Assembly: GCF_003286415.2 (NCBI RefSeq)
Contig: NZ_CP043450.1
Coordinates: 2,604,001 to 2,668,000 of the forward strand
DNA: 64,000 nucleotides
Reading direction: 5' to 3'
From: Mucilaginibacter rubeus
GTDB taxonomy: Bacteria; Bacteroidota; Bacteroidia; Sphingobacteriales; Sphingobacteriaceae
The translations under genes and the position numbers were made by a program. Below, piece after piece: positions 16,975-26,746 of this stretch. The notes under the pieces are model-generated. The model had not been told where the DNA came from. It was given only the letters and a program-made list of their open reading frames with translations, and made no database searches. Positions within the stretch are counted from its first letter, which is position 1, and the number at the start of each line of letters is the position of its first letter.

Positions 16975-17580
16975 TTAAATAATATTAAAAGCCCTGCTAA
17001 TAACCCAAATGAATAACGGCAGGTAATCAACTAATTTCAGCCGTAATGTTTTCAGGGCCTTGCCCATCTGGTTTTCTACTGTTTTAATGGAGATGCCTAA
17101 CTCGTCGGCAATTTCCTGATATTTTAAGTCCTCAAATCTGCTTAGCTGAAATACAGTACGGCATTTTTCAGGCAGGTCATTAAGGGCCTGTTGCAATTTC
17201 TCTTTAAGGTCAAGCAGCTCCATGCCTGTGCCTTCGTCCACTTTATCCTTCGTCATATACACTACATGTTGCTGGTGATTTATTTTTACTTTTTGATGCC
17301 TGAGGTTATTAAGGCATTCGTTGTACACGGCACCGTACAGGTAAGCCTTTATTGAGCCGGAGATATTCAACCGCTCTTTACGTTCCCAAAGCCGCATGAA
17401 AACATTTTGTACCATGCCCTTTGCGGTGTCTTCATCTCTTAAAATGGAGATAGCATATACGTGCAATGGCCTGATGAAGTGCTTATACACCTTTTCGAAG
17501 GTGGCTTCATCGCCCGAGAGCAGCAGCGGGATTACTTGTTCGCTATTTAAATCCAAAATATGATCAATTTGGGTTAACAT
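16975..17580 (-). CDS. ECF sigma factor (FecI-like)
   Basis: About 201 residues. Region 2 (HVYAISILRDEDTAKGMVQNVFMRLWERKERL) and region 4 (LNDLPEKCRTVFQLSRFEDLKYQEIADELGISIKTVENQMGKALKTLR) are complete. A hydrophobic tail (YLPLFIWVI) follows, common in Bacteroidota ECF factors. It sits between the TonB receptor (stop 17585) and FecR (start 16973) with gaps of 4 and 1 bases, so its output is likely this operon. The unusual point is the gene order, with the receptor before the sigma factor. The start at 17580 is preferred over 17595, which would overlap the receptor gene. Confidence 0.92.
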   Translation of the reverse strand: MLTQIDHILDLNSEQVIPLLLSGDEATFEKVYKHFIRPLHVYAISILRDEDTAKGMVQNVFMRLWERKERLNISGSIKAYLYGAVYNECLNNLRHQKVKINHQQHVVYMTKDKVDEGTGMELLDLKEKLQQALNDLPEKCRTVFQLSRFEDLKYQEIADELGISIKTVENQMGKALKTLRLKLVDYLPLFIWVISRAFNII

Positions 17581-17584
17581 TTTA

Positions 17585-19966
17585 TTAAATCTCAATGCGG
17601 TAATTAATGGTTGGAAGTATACCTATCCATTTATTTTTTTCAATTATCCGCTTGCTCTGGTTATAAAATAAACCAACGTTATTACGTCTGTTAAGCAGGT
17701 TCTGAATATCAAGCAATAAGAAGTGCGATACTTTTTTACTGTTGATCCTGTAACTGGCCGAGAAATCGACACGAATATAGGGATCGGCCGTTAATGTGTT
17801 GGTTTTGGACTGATCAATTACCTGCTCATCGCGCTGAAAGGTTTCATCAACTAAAATAGGTGTATACTTTCGCCCGCCAGCGTAAATGATCTTACCGTTT
17901 AAACCAAACAGGTTTTTATGATTGGGACCTGTAGCCCATTCCTTGCCTGCCACCAGGTTAGTTACGTACTGAGTATTAAAGGTGGTATTAAACTCTTGTC
18001 CACTCAGGGCCTTGTATTTTGAATTGAACACTGATGAAGTGATCATGAAATAATATCCTTTGTTTAATGACCGCTCAACAGAAAACTCAATTCCATAGTT
18101 TTTACCAGTTCCTTTATTCACCAACGAATGATAATCTGTACCGCTGATAGCTGAATTATCAGATACGTTTAGCACCGAGAAATTATTGGATGGATCGCTG
18201 GATACAGGTACCTCATACAGATGCTGATAATATGCCTCCGTTTTAAATTTCAGGTGACCGGAAAATAGCTTTTCATAACCAAGCACCAATTGCGCTGATT
18301 TAGTTGGTGAAAGTTTGGTGCTTACAGCGTCATTTGATTCGGCGCTTTTAGCAAAATAAAAAGATAATGGTTCAAGTCTGCTGTAAACGCCACCCGCCAA
18401 AGAAATCTCCTGATCTGATGTTACATGCCAGTTTAAGCCGGCTCTTGGTTCATAGCTCCACGTTTTGCTCAGGTCGAAATAATTAACATGGATGCCTGTA
18501 TTCAAACTCAGCTTGTCGCCAAAGTCGTGTTTGTTTTGTATAAAGCCATCATAGGTTGCTGCATCACCTTTTTGATTTAAAAGTTCTTTAAGATTATGGG
18601 TGTCACGTTGATACTCCAGATCATATAAGTTATAGGTAAGAAAGCCTGCATTTAAGCCGGCGCGGATATTGTTGTTTTCGCCTGTACGATAATTTACTAC
18701 ACCTGCATAACGAACAGCCGTATTATCATAATGGTTTTTCTGTAACAGGCTTGGCTGAAATTTAGATGTAAGACTATCAACCCTTGACGCATTACGGCTC
18801 CCGGAGAAAGACACGATATTGCTGAAATTAAGCCTGTTATTAGCAATGTAAATATTCTTTAACCCAACGCTTCCCGCTTTGTAGTTATAACGCAGATCGT
18901 ATGAATCCATCCGCTCATCCCACTTGGCGGTATCACGTTTGGCATCGGTATTTACATTGCCGGTTCCGCCTACGCCAAATACAGAAAATGTACCGATACT
19001 TTTTGTTGGGAAAACAAGGTTAAAAGACAGGTCCTGGTATTGTGGAACGCCAGAATCGGATACATCAACACCTATGGCCTTAAGTAAACCAAGTGTTGAA
19101 TAACGATAGCTCACTAAATAAGAAGCATTGCCGCCCTTGGTAAATGGCCCTTCCATAGTTGCACCAAGCCCTAATACACCCGCAGTAAAAGTATATTCGC
19201 GCTTATCTGTATTGCCCTTTCTGAAGCGGAGATCAAAAACACCTGCCGTGGCATTGTTATATTCGGCGGCAAGGGCACCCGTGTAAAAATCCGAAGTGCC
19301 TATTACGGTTGAGTTAAGCATACTTACCCCACCGCCTGCCGAACCCTCGTTATTAAAATGATTGGGGCTGATAATTTCAATTCCTTCCAGCCTCCATTGC
19401 AGGCTTTTGGGTGAATTGCCCCGAACAATAATTTCATTATTGTCGCCACCGGCTACCACACCGGCAAATCCCTGCGCCATACGTGCAGGATCAAAAAGCG
19501 CACCTGCATAACGGTTGGTTTCTTCGGGCGAAAATGACCTGCCGCTGGCCATTGCCATTGAATTGATAGGTCGTTTGTTTGATGTCGCGCTTACAACAAC
19601 CTCGCTAAGTTGTGTATTTGCTGCTTCCAGTTCAATATTCAGTTCTATTTCTTTACCGGTTGTCACCAACACATCTGATAAAACCACTTTACTGAAGCCA
19701 GCGTAGCTAATCTCAACTATCTGCCTGCCAATGGGTACCTGTGTTATATGAAAAACTCCATTAGCATCGGTAATACCTGCTCTTTCGGGGTGAACAGAAA
19801 CAACTTTTACAGTAACACCCGGCATCGTGAATTTCGAGCTTTTCTCAATAATGGTACCTTTTATAGTTTGGGTAAAGGTTGTTTCCCTGGGCTTAACCTG
19901 GGCTGTACCTTTTAAACCCGTTATCAGCAAAATAAGTAATAGTAATAAGAAAGATAACCTGTTCAT
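17585..19966 (-). CDS. TonB-dependent receptor without STN domain
   Basis: About 793 residues. A signal peptide (MNRLSFLLLLLILLITG) leads to a carboxypeptidase-regulatory beta domain (about 35-120), a plug domain (LSEVVVSATSNKRP onwards, with NEIIVRGNSPKSLQWRLEGIEI) and a 22-strand-type barrel ending in YRIEI. It is shorter than SusC (usually 1000 or more) and lacks an N-terminal STN domain although it is operonic with an ECF sigma/FecR pair. No SusD follows. The ligand is unknown; a siderophore, vitamin or small glycan are all possible. The STN protein at 14270-16009 in the same operon may supply the missing signalling domain. Confidence 0.88.
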   Translation of the reverse strand: MNRLSFLLLLLILLITGLKGTAQVKPRETTFTQTIKGTIIEKSSKFTMPGVTVKVVSVHPERAGITDANGVFHITQVPIGRQIVEISYAGFSKVVLSDVLVTTGKEIELNIELEAANTQLSEVVVSATSNKRPINSMAMASGRSFSPEETNRYAGALFDPARMAQGFAGVVAGGDNNEIIVRGNSPKSLQWRLEGIEIISPNHFNNEGSAGGGVSMLNSTVIGTSDFYTGALAAEYNNATAGVFDLRFRKGNTDKREYTFTAGVLGLGATMEGPFTKGGNASYLVSYRYSTLGLLKAIGVDVSDSGVPQYQDLSFNLVFPTKSIGTFSVFGVGGTGNVNTDAKRDTAKWDERMDSYDLRYNYKAGSVGLKNIYIANNRLNFSNIVSFSGSRNASRVDSLTSKFQPSLLQKNHYDNTAVRYAGVVNYRTGENNNIRAGLNAGFLTYNLYDLEYQRDTHNLKELLNQKGDAATYDGFIQNKHDFGDKLSLNTGIHVNYFDLSKTWSYEPRAGLNWHVTSDQEISLAGGVYSRLEPLSFYFAKSAESNDAVSTKLSPTKSAQLVLGYEKLFSGHLKFKTEAYYQHLYEVPVSSDPSNNFSVLNVSDNSAISGTDYHSLVNKGTGKNYGIEFSVERSLNKGYYFMITSSVFNSKYKALSGQEFNTTFNTQYVTNLVAGKEWATGPNHKNLFGLNGKIIYAGGRKYTPILVDETFQRDEQVIDQSKTNTLTADPYIRVDFSASYRINSKKVSHFLLLDIQNLLNRRNNVGLFYNQSKRIIEKNKWIGILPTINYRIEI

Positions 19967-20069
19967 TTTAGTAAAATTTCTCCTGAAACACGCCAGGATC
20001 ATTTTACCCCTATGAGCAAATGAAATTTTTTATGGAGATGTAGAAAAGAATTTATGTATGCAGGAGTTT

Positions 20070-22442
20070 TTATACATGCTCTTGTTTAAAAACATAGTGC
20101 AGCACTTTACTATGCAGTTCATCGGGCAAAAACGGCTTCATTACGATATCATTAAACCCGATTTTAAAAGCCTCTTCTTCAACGTCTTTAGGTAAGTTGG
20201 CGGTAAGCGCTATGATTGGAATATTTACGCCATTAGCCCTTATCTTTTTTGTCGATTCATATCCATCCATTACCGGCATCTGTAAATCCATCAATATGAG
20301 CCTGTGTTTTGATACATCAAGTTTATCTAAAGCTTCTAATCCGTTTGTGGCCACATCCGTAACGGCTCCCCAGCGTTTTAAATAAGTTTGGGCTACCATT
20401 ACATTCATCGGGTTATCATCAACCAACAAAATAGAAATTCCGTTAAGAAGTTTATCTGTTTCGTCGGGTTTAGCTTTTACATCGATTTGCTCCTGTTGCT
20501 TTGCTGCCTTGTCAAAGGTTTGAATAAAATAGAATATCGATCCAACACCTTCTTCGCTGATCAGTTGCAGGGATGAGTTTTGTAACTCTAATATTTTTTT
20601 ACTGATAGCAAGACCTAAACCTGTACCACCAAAACTGCGTGATATTGACGAATCGGCCTGGGTAAAGCGTTCAAATATGAGTTTCTGCTTGCCCCTGGGT
20701 ATGCCGATCCCCGTATCCTTCACAAAGATCATTAACGTGGCGGTTGTTTCCGTTTGTTCCTTCACTTCTACTCCTAAAACCACCTCACCGCTCGGCGTAA
20801 ATTTGATTGCGTTATGAACCAGGTTAGTGATTACCTGCGATAAGCGGGTCGGGTCACCGAGCAATTTATGCTGCAACTTTTTATCAAAATCGAGCCGTAG
20901 CGTAATATCCTTATCATGGGCTGCGGTTTGCAAGCCCCCTACAACATTCCGGGTTATGGCAGCCAGGTCCATTTCAATATGCTCAAATGTTATTTTCCCG
21001 GCCTCAATCTTATTGTAATCAAGCACATCGTTCACTATTGCCAACAGGTTATTTGCGGAAAAAAGCATAACATCAAGATGCTCAATCTGATCTTTACGAG
21101 GTTCGTTCTTAAGCAACAAATGGCTCATCCCTATTACCGAATTGAGCGGTGTACGGATCTCGTGGCTCATAGTACTCAAAAACTCACTTTTGGCCTTTAA
21201 GCCCTGCTCCGCTTCAACCCTTGCCTTTTTCAATACAAACGATACCCGGTGGGCCAGCACTAAAGATTGCAGGAAGAAAAATGCAAGATATCCTAAAAAG
21301 CTAACTAATTGCAATGGCGGTATAAGCGCCCAGTAATGAAACAGCGAGATGCCAAATACCGACATTAAGGCGAACGCGCTCATTAACGCGTAAACAGATC
21401 CCGGCCTGTTGTTACGCCAGGCCCTCGAATACACATATGGGATATAGATCAGGCAAAAAAGCATGACCATTAAAAATGGATTAACCAGTTGTGTAAAAAT
21501 TAACGCTGGGCTAAACAGTGTTATTAAAGCAAACGAAAAACTAACGCCATTAATGATATTAACAATCCTGTTATTTACATCAATTGGATATAGATATAAT
21601 GTGTAAAGTCCAAACAAACCTATCCCTAAAAAGAGGCTTATGTACTCCATTCGTGCTGTTATATACCAGTTAATATCTGGCAACAGCGTATGTAATACGT
21701 AGTTATCCGTTCCAATAATGCGATAACTGTAAACCATCGAAAACAGGGCAAAAAGTAAAATAGCTTTATCTCGGCTGCCTAACAGGTATAAGCCGAGGAA
21801 AAATAAACCGCCCATCAGTAAACAACCTGTCAGCATCAGATCAATACCTTCAGCTTGGTGCCGGGCGAGGTCGATCTTATCGGCAGGGCCTATAAATATT
21901 GGTTTACCGATCCCTCCTTTACTGTGTATAAAGTTGGATATCTGTAAAGTGATATTGATGGTATCGGCATTAGGCAGGTTAATGGCGTGATATTCCCAAT
22001 GAGCTTCAAAACCTTTTGCGGTAGTGGTAACGTTGCCGTTTGACGATGCTAATTTACCGTTTACATAAAGCCTGTAAGCACTGTAAACGTCGGGCATGCC
22101 AAGCTTCAATTCAGGGTGTTTAGCGGGAAGCAAAATTTTAAGCAGGTAAGTTCCGTAACCAAAGGCCGGTAGTTTTTTTCCCCGCCAGGTATATCCGTTC
22201 CATTTAAACGGAAATTCCACCAACAACCTGTCTTTAATACCAACTGTGTCGTCATTGGGGTTGACCAACTGGTTCCAGTAAAATAACCAGTTTCCCGTTA
22301 GTTCAATTTTATCATTGATGGGTTTATTGCGAAGATCTAATACGCCATGTACCGCGGCTACATAATTAGTTTGTGCAGTTACTTTTATACAGGTAACTGT
22401 TAACAGAATTAATACTAAATAAATAACCTTAAAAACTCTCAT
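20070..22442 (-). CDS. Hybrid histidine kinase with 7TMR-DISM sensor
   Basis: A 790-residue inner-membrane sensor. A signal peptide (cut near KVTAQ) is followed by a periplasmic jelly-roll-like ligand domain (about 30-190) and seven helices (about 195-400) of the 7TMR-DISM type. The kinase core has the H-box MSHEIRTPLNSVIG, the N-box LVHNAIKFTPSGEV, DTGIGIP and FGGTGLGLAISK. A C-terminal receiver (ILLVDDNPMN; phospho-acceptor Asp in LILMDLQMPVMDG; Lys in VMKPF) completes it. No output domain and no neighbouring response regulator gene are visible, so the receiver probably passes phosphate to a partner elsewhere. It lies 103 bases upstream of the TonB receptor on the same strand; a shared function is possible but unproven. 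Confidence 0.9.
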   Translation of the reverse strand: MRVFKVIYLVLILLTVTCIKVTAQTNYVAAVHGVLDLRNKPINDKIELTGNWLFYWNQLVNPNDDTVGIKDRLLVEFPFKWNGYTWRGKKLPAFGYGTYLLKILLPAKHPELKLGMPDVYSAYRLYVNGKLASSNGNVTTTAKGFEAHWEYHAINLPNADTINITLQISNFIHSKGGIGKPIFIGPADKIDLARHQAEGIDLMLTGCLLMGGLFFLGLYLLGSRDKAILLFALFSMVYSYRIIGTDNYVLHTLLPDINWYITARMEYISLFLGIGLFGLYTLYLYPIDVNNRIVNIINGVSFSFALITLFSPALIFTQLVNPFLMVMLFCLIYIPYVYSRAWRNNRPGSVYALMSAFALMSVFGISLFHYWALIPPLQLVSFLGYLAFFFLQSLVLAHRVSFVLKKARVEAEQGLKAKSEFLSTMSHEIRTPLNSVIGMSHLLLKNEPRKDQIEHLDVMLFSANNLLAIVNDVLDYNKIEAGKITFEHIEMDLAAITRNVVGGLQTAAHDKDITLRLDFDKKLQHKLLGDPTRLSQVITNLVHNAIKFTPSGEVVLGVEVKEQTETTATLMIFVKDTGIGIPRGKQKLIFERFTQADSSISRSFGGTGLGLAISKKILELQNSSLQLISEEGVGSIFYFIQTFDKAAKQQEQIDVKAKPDETDKLLNGISILLVDDNPMNVMVAQTYLKRWGAVTDVATNGLEALDKLDVSKHRLILMDLQMPVMDGYESTKKIRANGVNIPIIALTANLPKDVEEEAFKIGFNDIVMKPFLPDELHSKVLHYVFKQEHV

Positions 22443-22677
22443 CGGCTGGGGGCACTTATCATAAAATCAAAAGCTTATAAATTTGTTTGTTATATGTTAT
22501 GGCAAAAATTCGCCTACCATAATTAAGCCCGGAATTTTTATAATAAAGTGTGAATATAGTAACCCCCATAAATATTTTGAAGTATTTATTGATGCTTAAT
22601 AGCTCACTTAAACACAGGGTTAAATCCAATCTCCTAACAAGTAATATTAGTTAATATTTAACATCAAATGAGACAAT

Positions 22678-22709
22678 AAAAAAGGCGGCAGATAGATTCC
22701 TGCCGCCTT
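22678..22709 (-). terminator. Intrinsic terminator of the GH35 gene
   Basis: A perfect 10-base stem (22682-22691 with 22700-22709; core GGCGGCAG/CTGCCGCC) has an 8-base loop. On the minus strand it is followed by a T run (complement of 22683-22678). It lies 22 bases after the GH35 stop. Confidence 0.85.
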
Positions 22710-22731
22710 GGTCAAGTTAAATTACTGAATA

Positions 22732-24588
22732 TTATTTACTAACCACCCCGTCTAAAACCGGCACCGTTACAGTAGTGATCTCTGTTTGTTGGGTTTCATT
22801 CAGTTGGTCAAATACCACAATACTGTTCGTGCCTTTTTTTAGCCAGCATCCAGGCAAATAAAGCGTTTGCTGAGGACCTATCTTCCAGTAGCGGCCGATG
22901 TTAATGCCATTTACAAATACAATCCCTTTACCCCAGTTCTTCATATCTAAAAAAGTATCTCCAACTTTATTTAGCTCAAAGGTTCCCTGGTAAATTGTCG
23001 GGCGGCCAACTGTATTTACAGAACCTGATGCAAGCGTCGGGGCTTTATCCATAGGCAGCCTGTACATTTGCCAGTTACCGGTAATTTCATGGTCATCAAT
23101 CTTAACGGGACTAATGATACCTTTAAGGTTATGAATGATCTCGCCACCATAATTAATACGGCCAAGGTTCTCAACCAAAATATCTAAACGGGCATTAAAC
23201 GGAATGTTTATAGGGCAGCTGAATTTGTTGCCTTGCCTGTTAAGCTCGCCAACTTTTTCACCATTTACATATATTGTAGCATAGTCACGCAAGCCTTCCA
23301 GGTTTAAGGTACCGTTAATTGGCTGTGTAAATTTGCGGCTGTACAATACGTAGCCATGCCCCTGGTTAAGCGCCTCAAATGTTTGAGGGGTATCGCTTTC
23401 TACTGCCTGCTGATTTTTGGTAAGCTCAAGCAGATCTGCCGTTTTAGTTAGTTTTATCGCCGGGATCTGGATTACGGGAATTTGGGCGGGCACTTCCGGA
23501 ATAGCGTATGCCGCATATTTTTTCATCAGGTTACGGATAGCAGTAAATTTAGGTGTTACCCAACCAGCTTCACTTATTGGAGCGTCATAATCGTAACTGG
23601 TAATATCCGGCTGAATCTGATGCTCTTTATCATAGTTAGCCCCGCTTGTAAAGCCAAAATTGGTACCGCCATGTGCCATGTAGATATTAAATGATACGGT
23701 ATCCTTCAAATACTTTTCCAGATCTTTAATTACCGAAGTTTCAGATACTTTTTCAAATTTCTCGCCCCAGTGATCAAGCCAGCCTGGATAATATTCGGCC
23801 ACCATATAAGGGCCTTTTCCGTCGTTGAATTGATTGATGAGTTTTTTTAGATTTTTGGTATCACCCTCGCCGTTGGCAGTTGGCAAAGCCCCGCTGATTA
23901 CACCGCCCTGAAATAACCAATCGCCATCCGAAGTAAACAATGGCACATCAACGCCTGCTTTTAGCAGCAGATCCTTTATGGCCGCGCTGTAAATTTTGTG
24001 ATCGGCAAGCGGCACATCTTTACGCTGGGCTACATATGATCCAAATTCATTTTCGGCCTGTACCATAATAATTGGCCCGCCATGGGTAATTTGCAAATCC
24101 TTAACCTGGCCCATTAAATGGTTAATGTAGGTTTTGCATGAATCCAAAAAGCGGTCGTTCTTACTGCGAATAACCAATTGTTTATCGTTTTGAAGCCACC
24201 ACGGATAACCACCAAACTCCCACTCGGCGCAGGCGTAAGGGCCTGGTCTTAATATTACCATTAAGCCCTCCTGTTGCGCCGTTTTTATGAACTCACGTAT
24301 ATCGCGGTTATCTGTTTTAAAATCCCAAACACCCGGACTAACCTCATGATGATTCCAGAAAACGTAGGTAGCAACCGCGTTCATGCCCATTGCCCTAAGC
24401 ATTTGTAAACGTTGTTTCCAGTATGCTTTAGGGATTCGGGCAAAATGCATTTCGCCCGAATGGATCTGGATAGGTTTTCCGTCGTAAATAAAATTGCCAT
24501 CAGCAATTTTAAAAGTGTGTTTCGCCTGACTAAAAACCTGTGAAGTAATAAAGGTTAGCAGTAATAAAGAGAGTAGTGTTTTTTTCAT
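22732..24588 (-). CDS. GH35 beta-galactosidase
   Basis: A 618-residue exported enzyme (signal cut near QVFSQ). The GH35 catalytic barrel spans about residues 30-340: GEMHFARIPKAYW, NAVATYVFWNHHE, ILRPGPYACAEWEFGGYPWWL, QAENEFGSY (Glu181, acid/base) and AEYYPGWLDHWG (Glu265, nucleophile). Jelly-roll domains follow, including VFVNGINIGRYWKIGPQQTLY. It should release terminal beta-linked galactose, mostly in the periplasm. It is not in a PUL operon here. A perfect LacI-type palindrome (24708-24719) lies 120 bases upstream and its own terminator lies downstream, so it appears independently regulated. Confidence 0.93.
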   Translation of the reverse strand: MKKTLLSLLLLTFITSQVFSQAKHTFKIADGNFIYDGKPIQIHSGEMHFARIPKAYWKQRLQMLRAMGMNAVATYVFWNHHEVSPGVWDFKTDNRDIREFIKTAQQEGLMVILRPGPYACAEWEFGGYPWWLQNDKQLVIRSKNDRFLDSCKTYINHLMGQVKDLQITHGGPIIMVQAENEFGSYVAQRKDVPLADHKIYSAAIKDLLLKAGVDVPLFTSDGDWLFQGGVISGALPTANGEGDTKNLKKLINQFNDGKGPYMVAEYYPGWLDHWGEKFEKVSETSVIKDLEKYLKDTVSFNIYMAHGGTNFGFTSGANYDKEHQIQPDITSYDYDAPISEAGWVTPKFTAIRNLMKKYAAYAIPEVPAQIPVIQIPAIKLTKTADLLELTKNQQAVESDTPQTFEALNQGHGYVLYSRKFTQPINGTLNLEGLRDYATIYVNGEKVGELNRQGNKFSCPINIPFNARLDILVENLGRINYGGEIIHNLKGIISPVKIDDHEITGNWQMYRLPMDKAPTLASGSVNTVGRPTIYQGTFELNKVGDTFLDMKNWGKGIVFVNGINIGRYWKIGPQQTLYLPGCWLKKGTNSIVVFDQLNETQQTEITTVTVPVLDGVVSK

Positions 24589-24707
24589 TTGCGTTTTTAA
24601 GCGTTTATTATGATAAAGCCGGCAGATATGCCTATCATAATATTTATGAACTTCTAAGTTATCAACCTAAAATAGCAACACCTAATTTCGGGCTCTATAA
24701 ATTCAAC

Positions 24708-24719
24708 GCAAACGTTTGC
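24708..24719. promoter_or_regulatory. LacI-type operator palindrome GCAAACGTTTGC
   Basis: A perfect 12-base palindrome centred on CG, of the kind bound by LacI-family proteins such as PurR (core GCAAACG-type). It lies 120 bases upstream of the GH35 start, just after the sigma factor stop at 24733. It suggests LacI-family control of the beta-galactosidase; the regulator could be the one at 9610-10623 or another. Confidence 0.55.
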
Positions 24720-24732
24720 CAAGCGCAAAAAT

Positions 24733-25587
24733 TTAAACTTCAAGTTTTTGCAGGCTGGCTTTTTCCCTTAGCTTATCAATAGCCCGGTTTCTTAGCTGCC
24801 TCACCCGCTCGGCACTAACGCCAAGCCTACTTCCGATTTCAGGAGCGGAGAGTTCGCTGTGCCCATCAAGCCCATAATGATAGAATATAACTGATCGCTC
24901 GGCCGTGTTTAGCTTGCCAAGTAACTCATCAAGTTGTTGTTTCAATTGAGAAGCTTCCAGAAAACTTTCAACTCCGGGTTCATCGCTGTTTAGGCGATCG
25001 AGTAAGCTATACCCGTCGTCGCCAGTTGTATCCGCCTTATCATATGAATGTGTAAAGGGGGCTACATACAGCGCTTCTTTTACTTTCCATTCGGCAGTTT
25101 CCAAAAAATCGGCTATTTCATCCTGGGCAGGTAGCCGTTCCAACCGTTGTTCTAAAACGCCGGTTGCCCTGTTAACATGAACAATCATATCCACCTGGTT
25201 AGCAGGCAGGCGGATCATCCGGGTTTTATCGAGTAATGCCTCCATGATGCGCTGCCTGATCCACCATACGGCATACGAAATGAACTTGAAGCCACGTGTT
25301 TCGTCAAACCGTTTAGCGGCTTCAAGCAAGCCTAAATTACCCTCACTAATCAGGTCGCCCATGGGCATGCCCTGGTGCTGATATTTTTTTGCCACCGAAA
25401 CCACAAAACGCAGGTTAGCCTTTACAAGCTTATGCAAAGCCGATAAGTCGCCCTGCCTGATCTTTCCGGCTAATACAACTTCTTCCTCTGCATTAATTGT
25501 AGGCTCACGGGCAATGTCGCTGAAATACATCTCCAGCGAAGCAGCATCACGGGCGGTGATGGATTGGGTAATATTCAGGTCTCTCAT
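24733..25587 (-). CDS. RpoD-like sigma-70 factor, group 2 paralogue
   Basis: A 284-residue sigma factor, the usual length of the compact Bacteroidota RpoD. Regions 1.2 (DAASLEMYFSDIAREP), 2 (LRFVVSVAKKYQHQGMPMGDLISEGNLGLLEAAKRFDETRGFKFISYAVWWIRQRIMEALL, shown by its parts), 3 and 4 (LNTAERSVIFYHYGL; SAERVRQLRNRAIDKLR) are present. Several positions differ from the strongly conserved housekeeping protein of this phylum, for example MRDLNITQSITARDAAS at the N-terminus and LRNRAIDKLR in region 4.2. It is therefore more likely an alternative group 2 factor than the primary one. It starts 12 bases after the threonine dehydrogenase stop and is probably co-transcribed. Confidence 0.85.
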   Translation of the reverse strand: MRDLNITQSITARDAASLEMYFSDIAREPTINAEEEVVLAGKIRQGDLSALHKLVKANLRFVVSVAKKYQHQGMPMGDLISEGNLGLLEAAKRFDETRGFKFISYAVWWIRQRIMEALLDKTRMIRLPANQVDMIVHVNRATGVLEQRLERLPAQDEIADFLETAEWKVKEALYVAPFTHSYDKADTTGDDGYSLLDRLNSDEPGVESFLEASQLKQQLDELLGKLNTAERSVIFYHYGLDGHSELSAPEIGSRLGVSAERVRQLRNRAIDKLREKASLQKLEV

Positions 25588-25599
25588 TACAACCCTCGT

Positions 25600-26598
25600 T
25601 TAGCTCACAGTTGCAGTATTGCTATTATTCTTGTAAACCGGATCCAGATGCAGCAGCATGTCTGTAGTCATGGCCGCAAGATCATATTTCGGTAACCAGT
25701 TCCAATCGCGCGTCGCTGCATTGTCATCAACACCAGCCGGCCATGAGTTCGCGATAGACTGACGCTTATCGGCATCATAACTGATGGTAAAATCAGGTAA
25801 ATGTTTTTGCAATTCGGTTGCAAGCTCAGCAGGTGTGAAACTTAAAGCGCCGATATTATAGGCACCACGTTCTTTCAGCGCTTCGGCCGGAGCACCCATC
25901 AGTTCAAGGGTTGCCCTCACGGCATCGTCCATGTACATCATAGGCAATGCAGTGTCGGGATTAAGGTAGCAATTGTAGCTTCCGTTCTGCAAAGCTTCGT
26001 GGAATATCGCCACCGCATAGTCGGTAGTACCGCCACCGGCCGGGGCACTGTAGCTAATTAATCCGGGATAACGGATACTGCGTACGTCAAGTCCGTAGTG
26101 CTCCCGGTAATAAGCACACCATTGTTCGCCAGCCTCTTTACTAATGCCATAAACTGTTTGCGGATCAAGCAAAGCATCCTGCGGACTGATTTTGCGCGCT
26201 GTTGATGGCCCAAACACGGCAATGCTGCTTGGCCAAAACACTTTATCCAATTTATGATCTTTAGCCACCTCCAATATATTCAGCAGGCTTTGCATATTCA
26301 GGTGCCAGGCCTTTAGTGGGGCTTCTTCTCCTTTTGCAGATAAAGTGGCTGCGAGATGATAGATCTGAGTTACGCCATAGGTAACAATGAGGTTCTCCAG
26401 CTCATCTTTGTCCAATACATTAAGTTGATGGTATGGACGGTTTGATTCGGATATTGCAGCGGCATCATGCAGGTCGGTAGCGATAACCTGTTTTCTGCCG
26501 TAAACGTTTCTTAAGGCGGCAACCAGTTCAGTACCGATCTGCCCGCGGGCACCGGTAACAAGGATTACCGGCGATGGTTGATTTTTATCGTGTTCCAT
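25600..26598 (-). CDS. SDR-type L-threonine 3-dehydrogenase
   Basis: A 332-residue extended short-chain dehydrogenase of the UDP-galactose epimerase-like fold. The NAD-binding motif is TGARGQIGTELV, and the catalytic Tyr-Lys pair is in YGISKEAGEQW. RYPGLISYSAPAGGGTTDYAVAIFHEAL and LPMMYMDDAVRATLEL match the SDR-type threonine dehydrogenase described in Bacteroidota and some eukaryotes, rather than sugar epimerases. It oxidises L-threonine to 2-amino-3-ketobutyrate with NAD. A Lrp/AsnC regulator is divergent at 26747, which fits amino-acid-responsive control. No 2-amino-3-ketobutyrate CoA ligase gene is in the window. Confidence 0.85.
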   Translation of the reverse strand: MEHDKNQPSPVILVTGARGQIGTELVAALRNVYGRKQVIATDLHDAAAISESNRPYHQLNVLDKDELENLIVTYGVTQIYHLAATLSAKGEEAPLKAWHLNMQSLLNILEVAKDHKLDKVFWPSSIAVFGPSTARKISPQDALLDPQTVYGISKEAGEQWCAYYREHYGLDVRSIRYPGLISYSAPAGGGTTDYAVAIFHEALQNGSYNCYLNPDTALPMMYMDDAVRATLELMGAPAEALKERGAYNIGALSFTPAELATELQKHLPDFTISYDADKRQSIANSWPAGVDDNAATRDWNWLPKYDLAAMTTDMLLHLDPVYKNNSNTATVS

Positions 26599-26746
26599 AG
26601 TATTATGATGTAAAATTGTATATTCACAATCTCATAATCCATACGGAACATAAAAATTGGTTTTTGAAACCGAAAATACAATTCAAAACAGGTTTTGAAA
26701 CTTTTGATAAATATTTGACGATTATCTTTTAGTTTTTGTAACTCTT

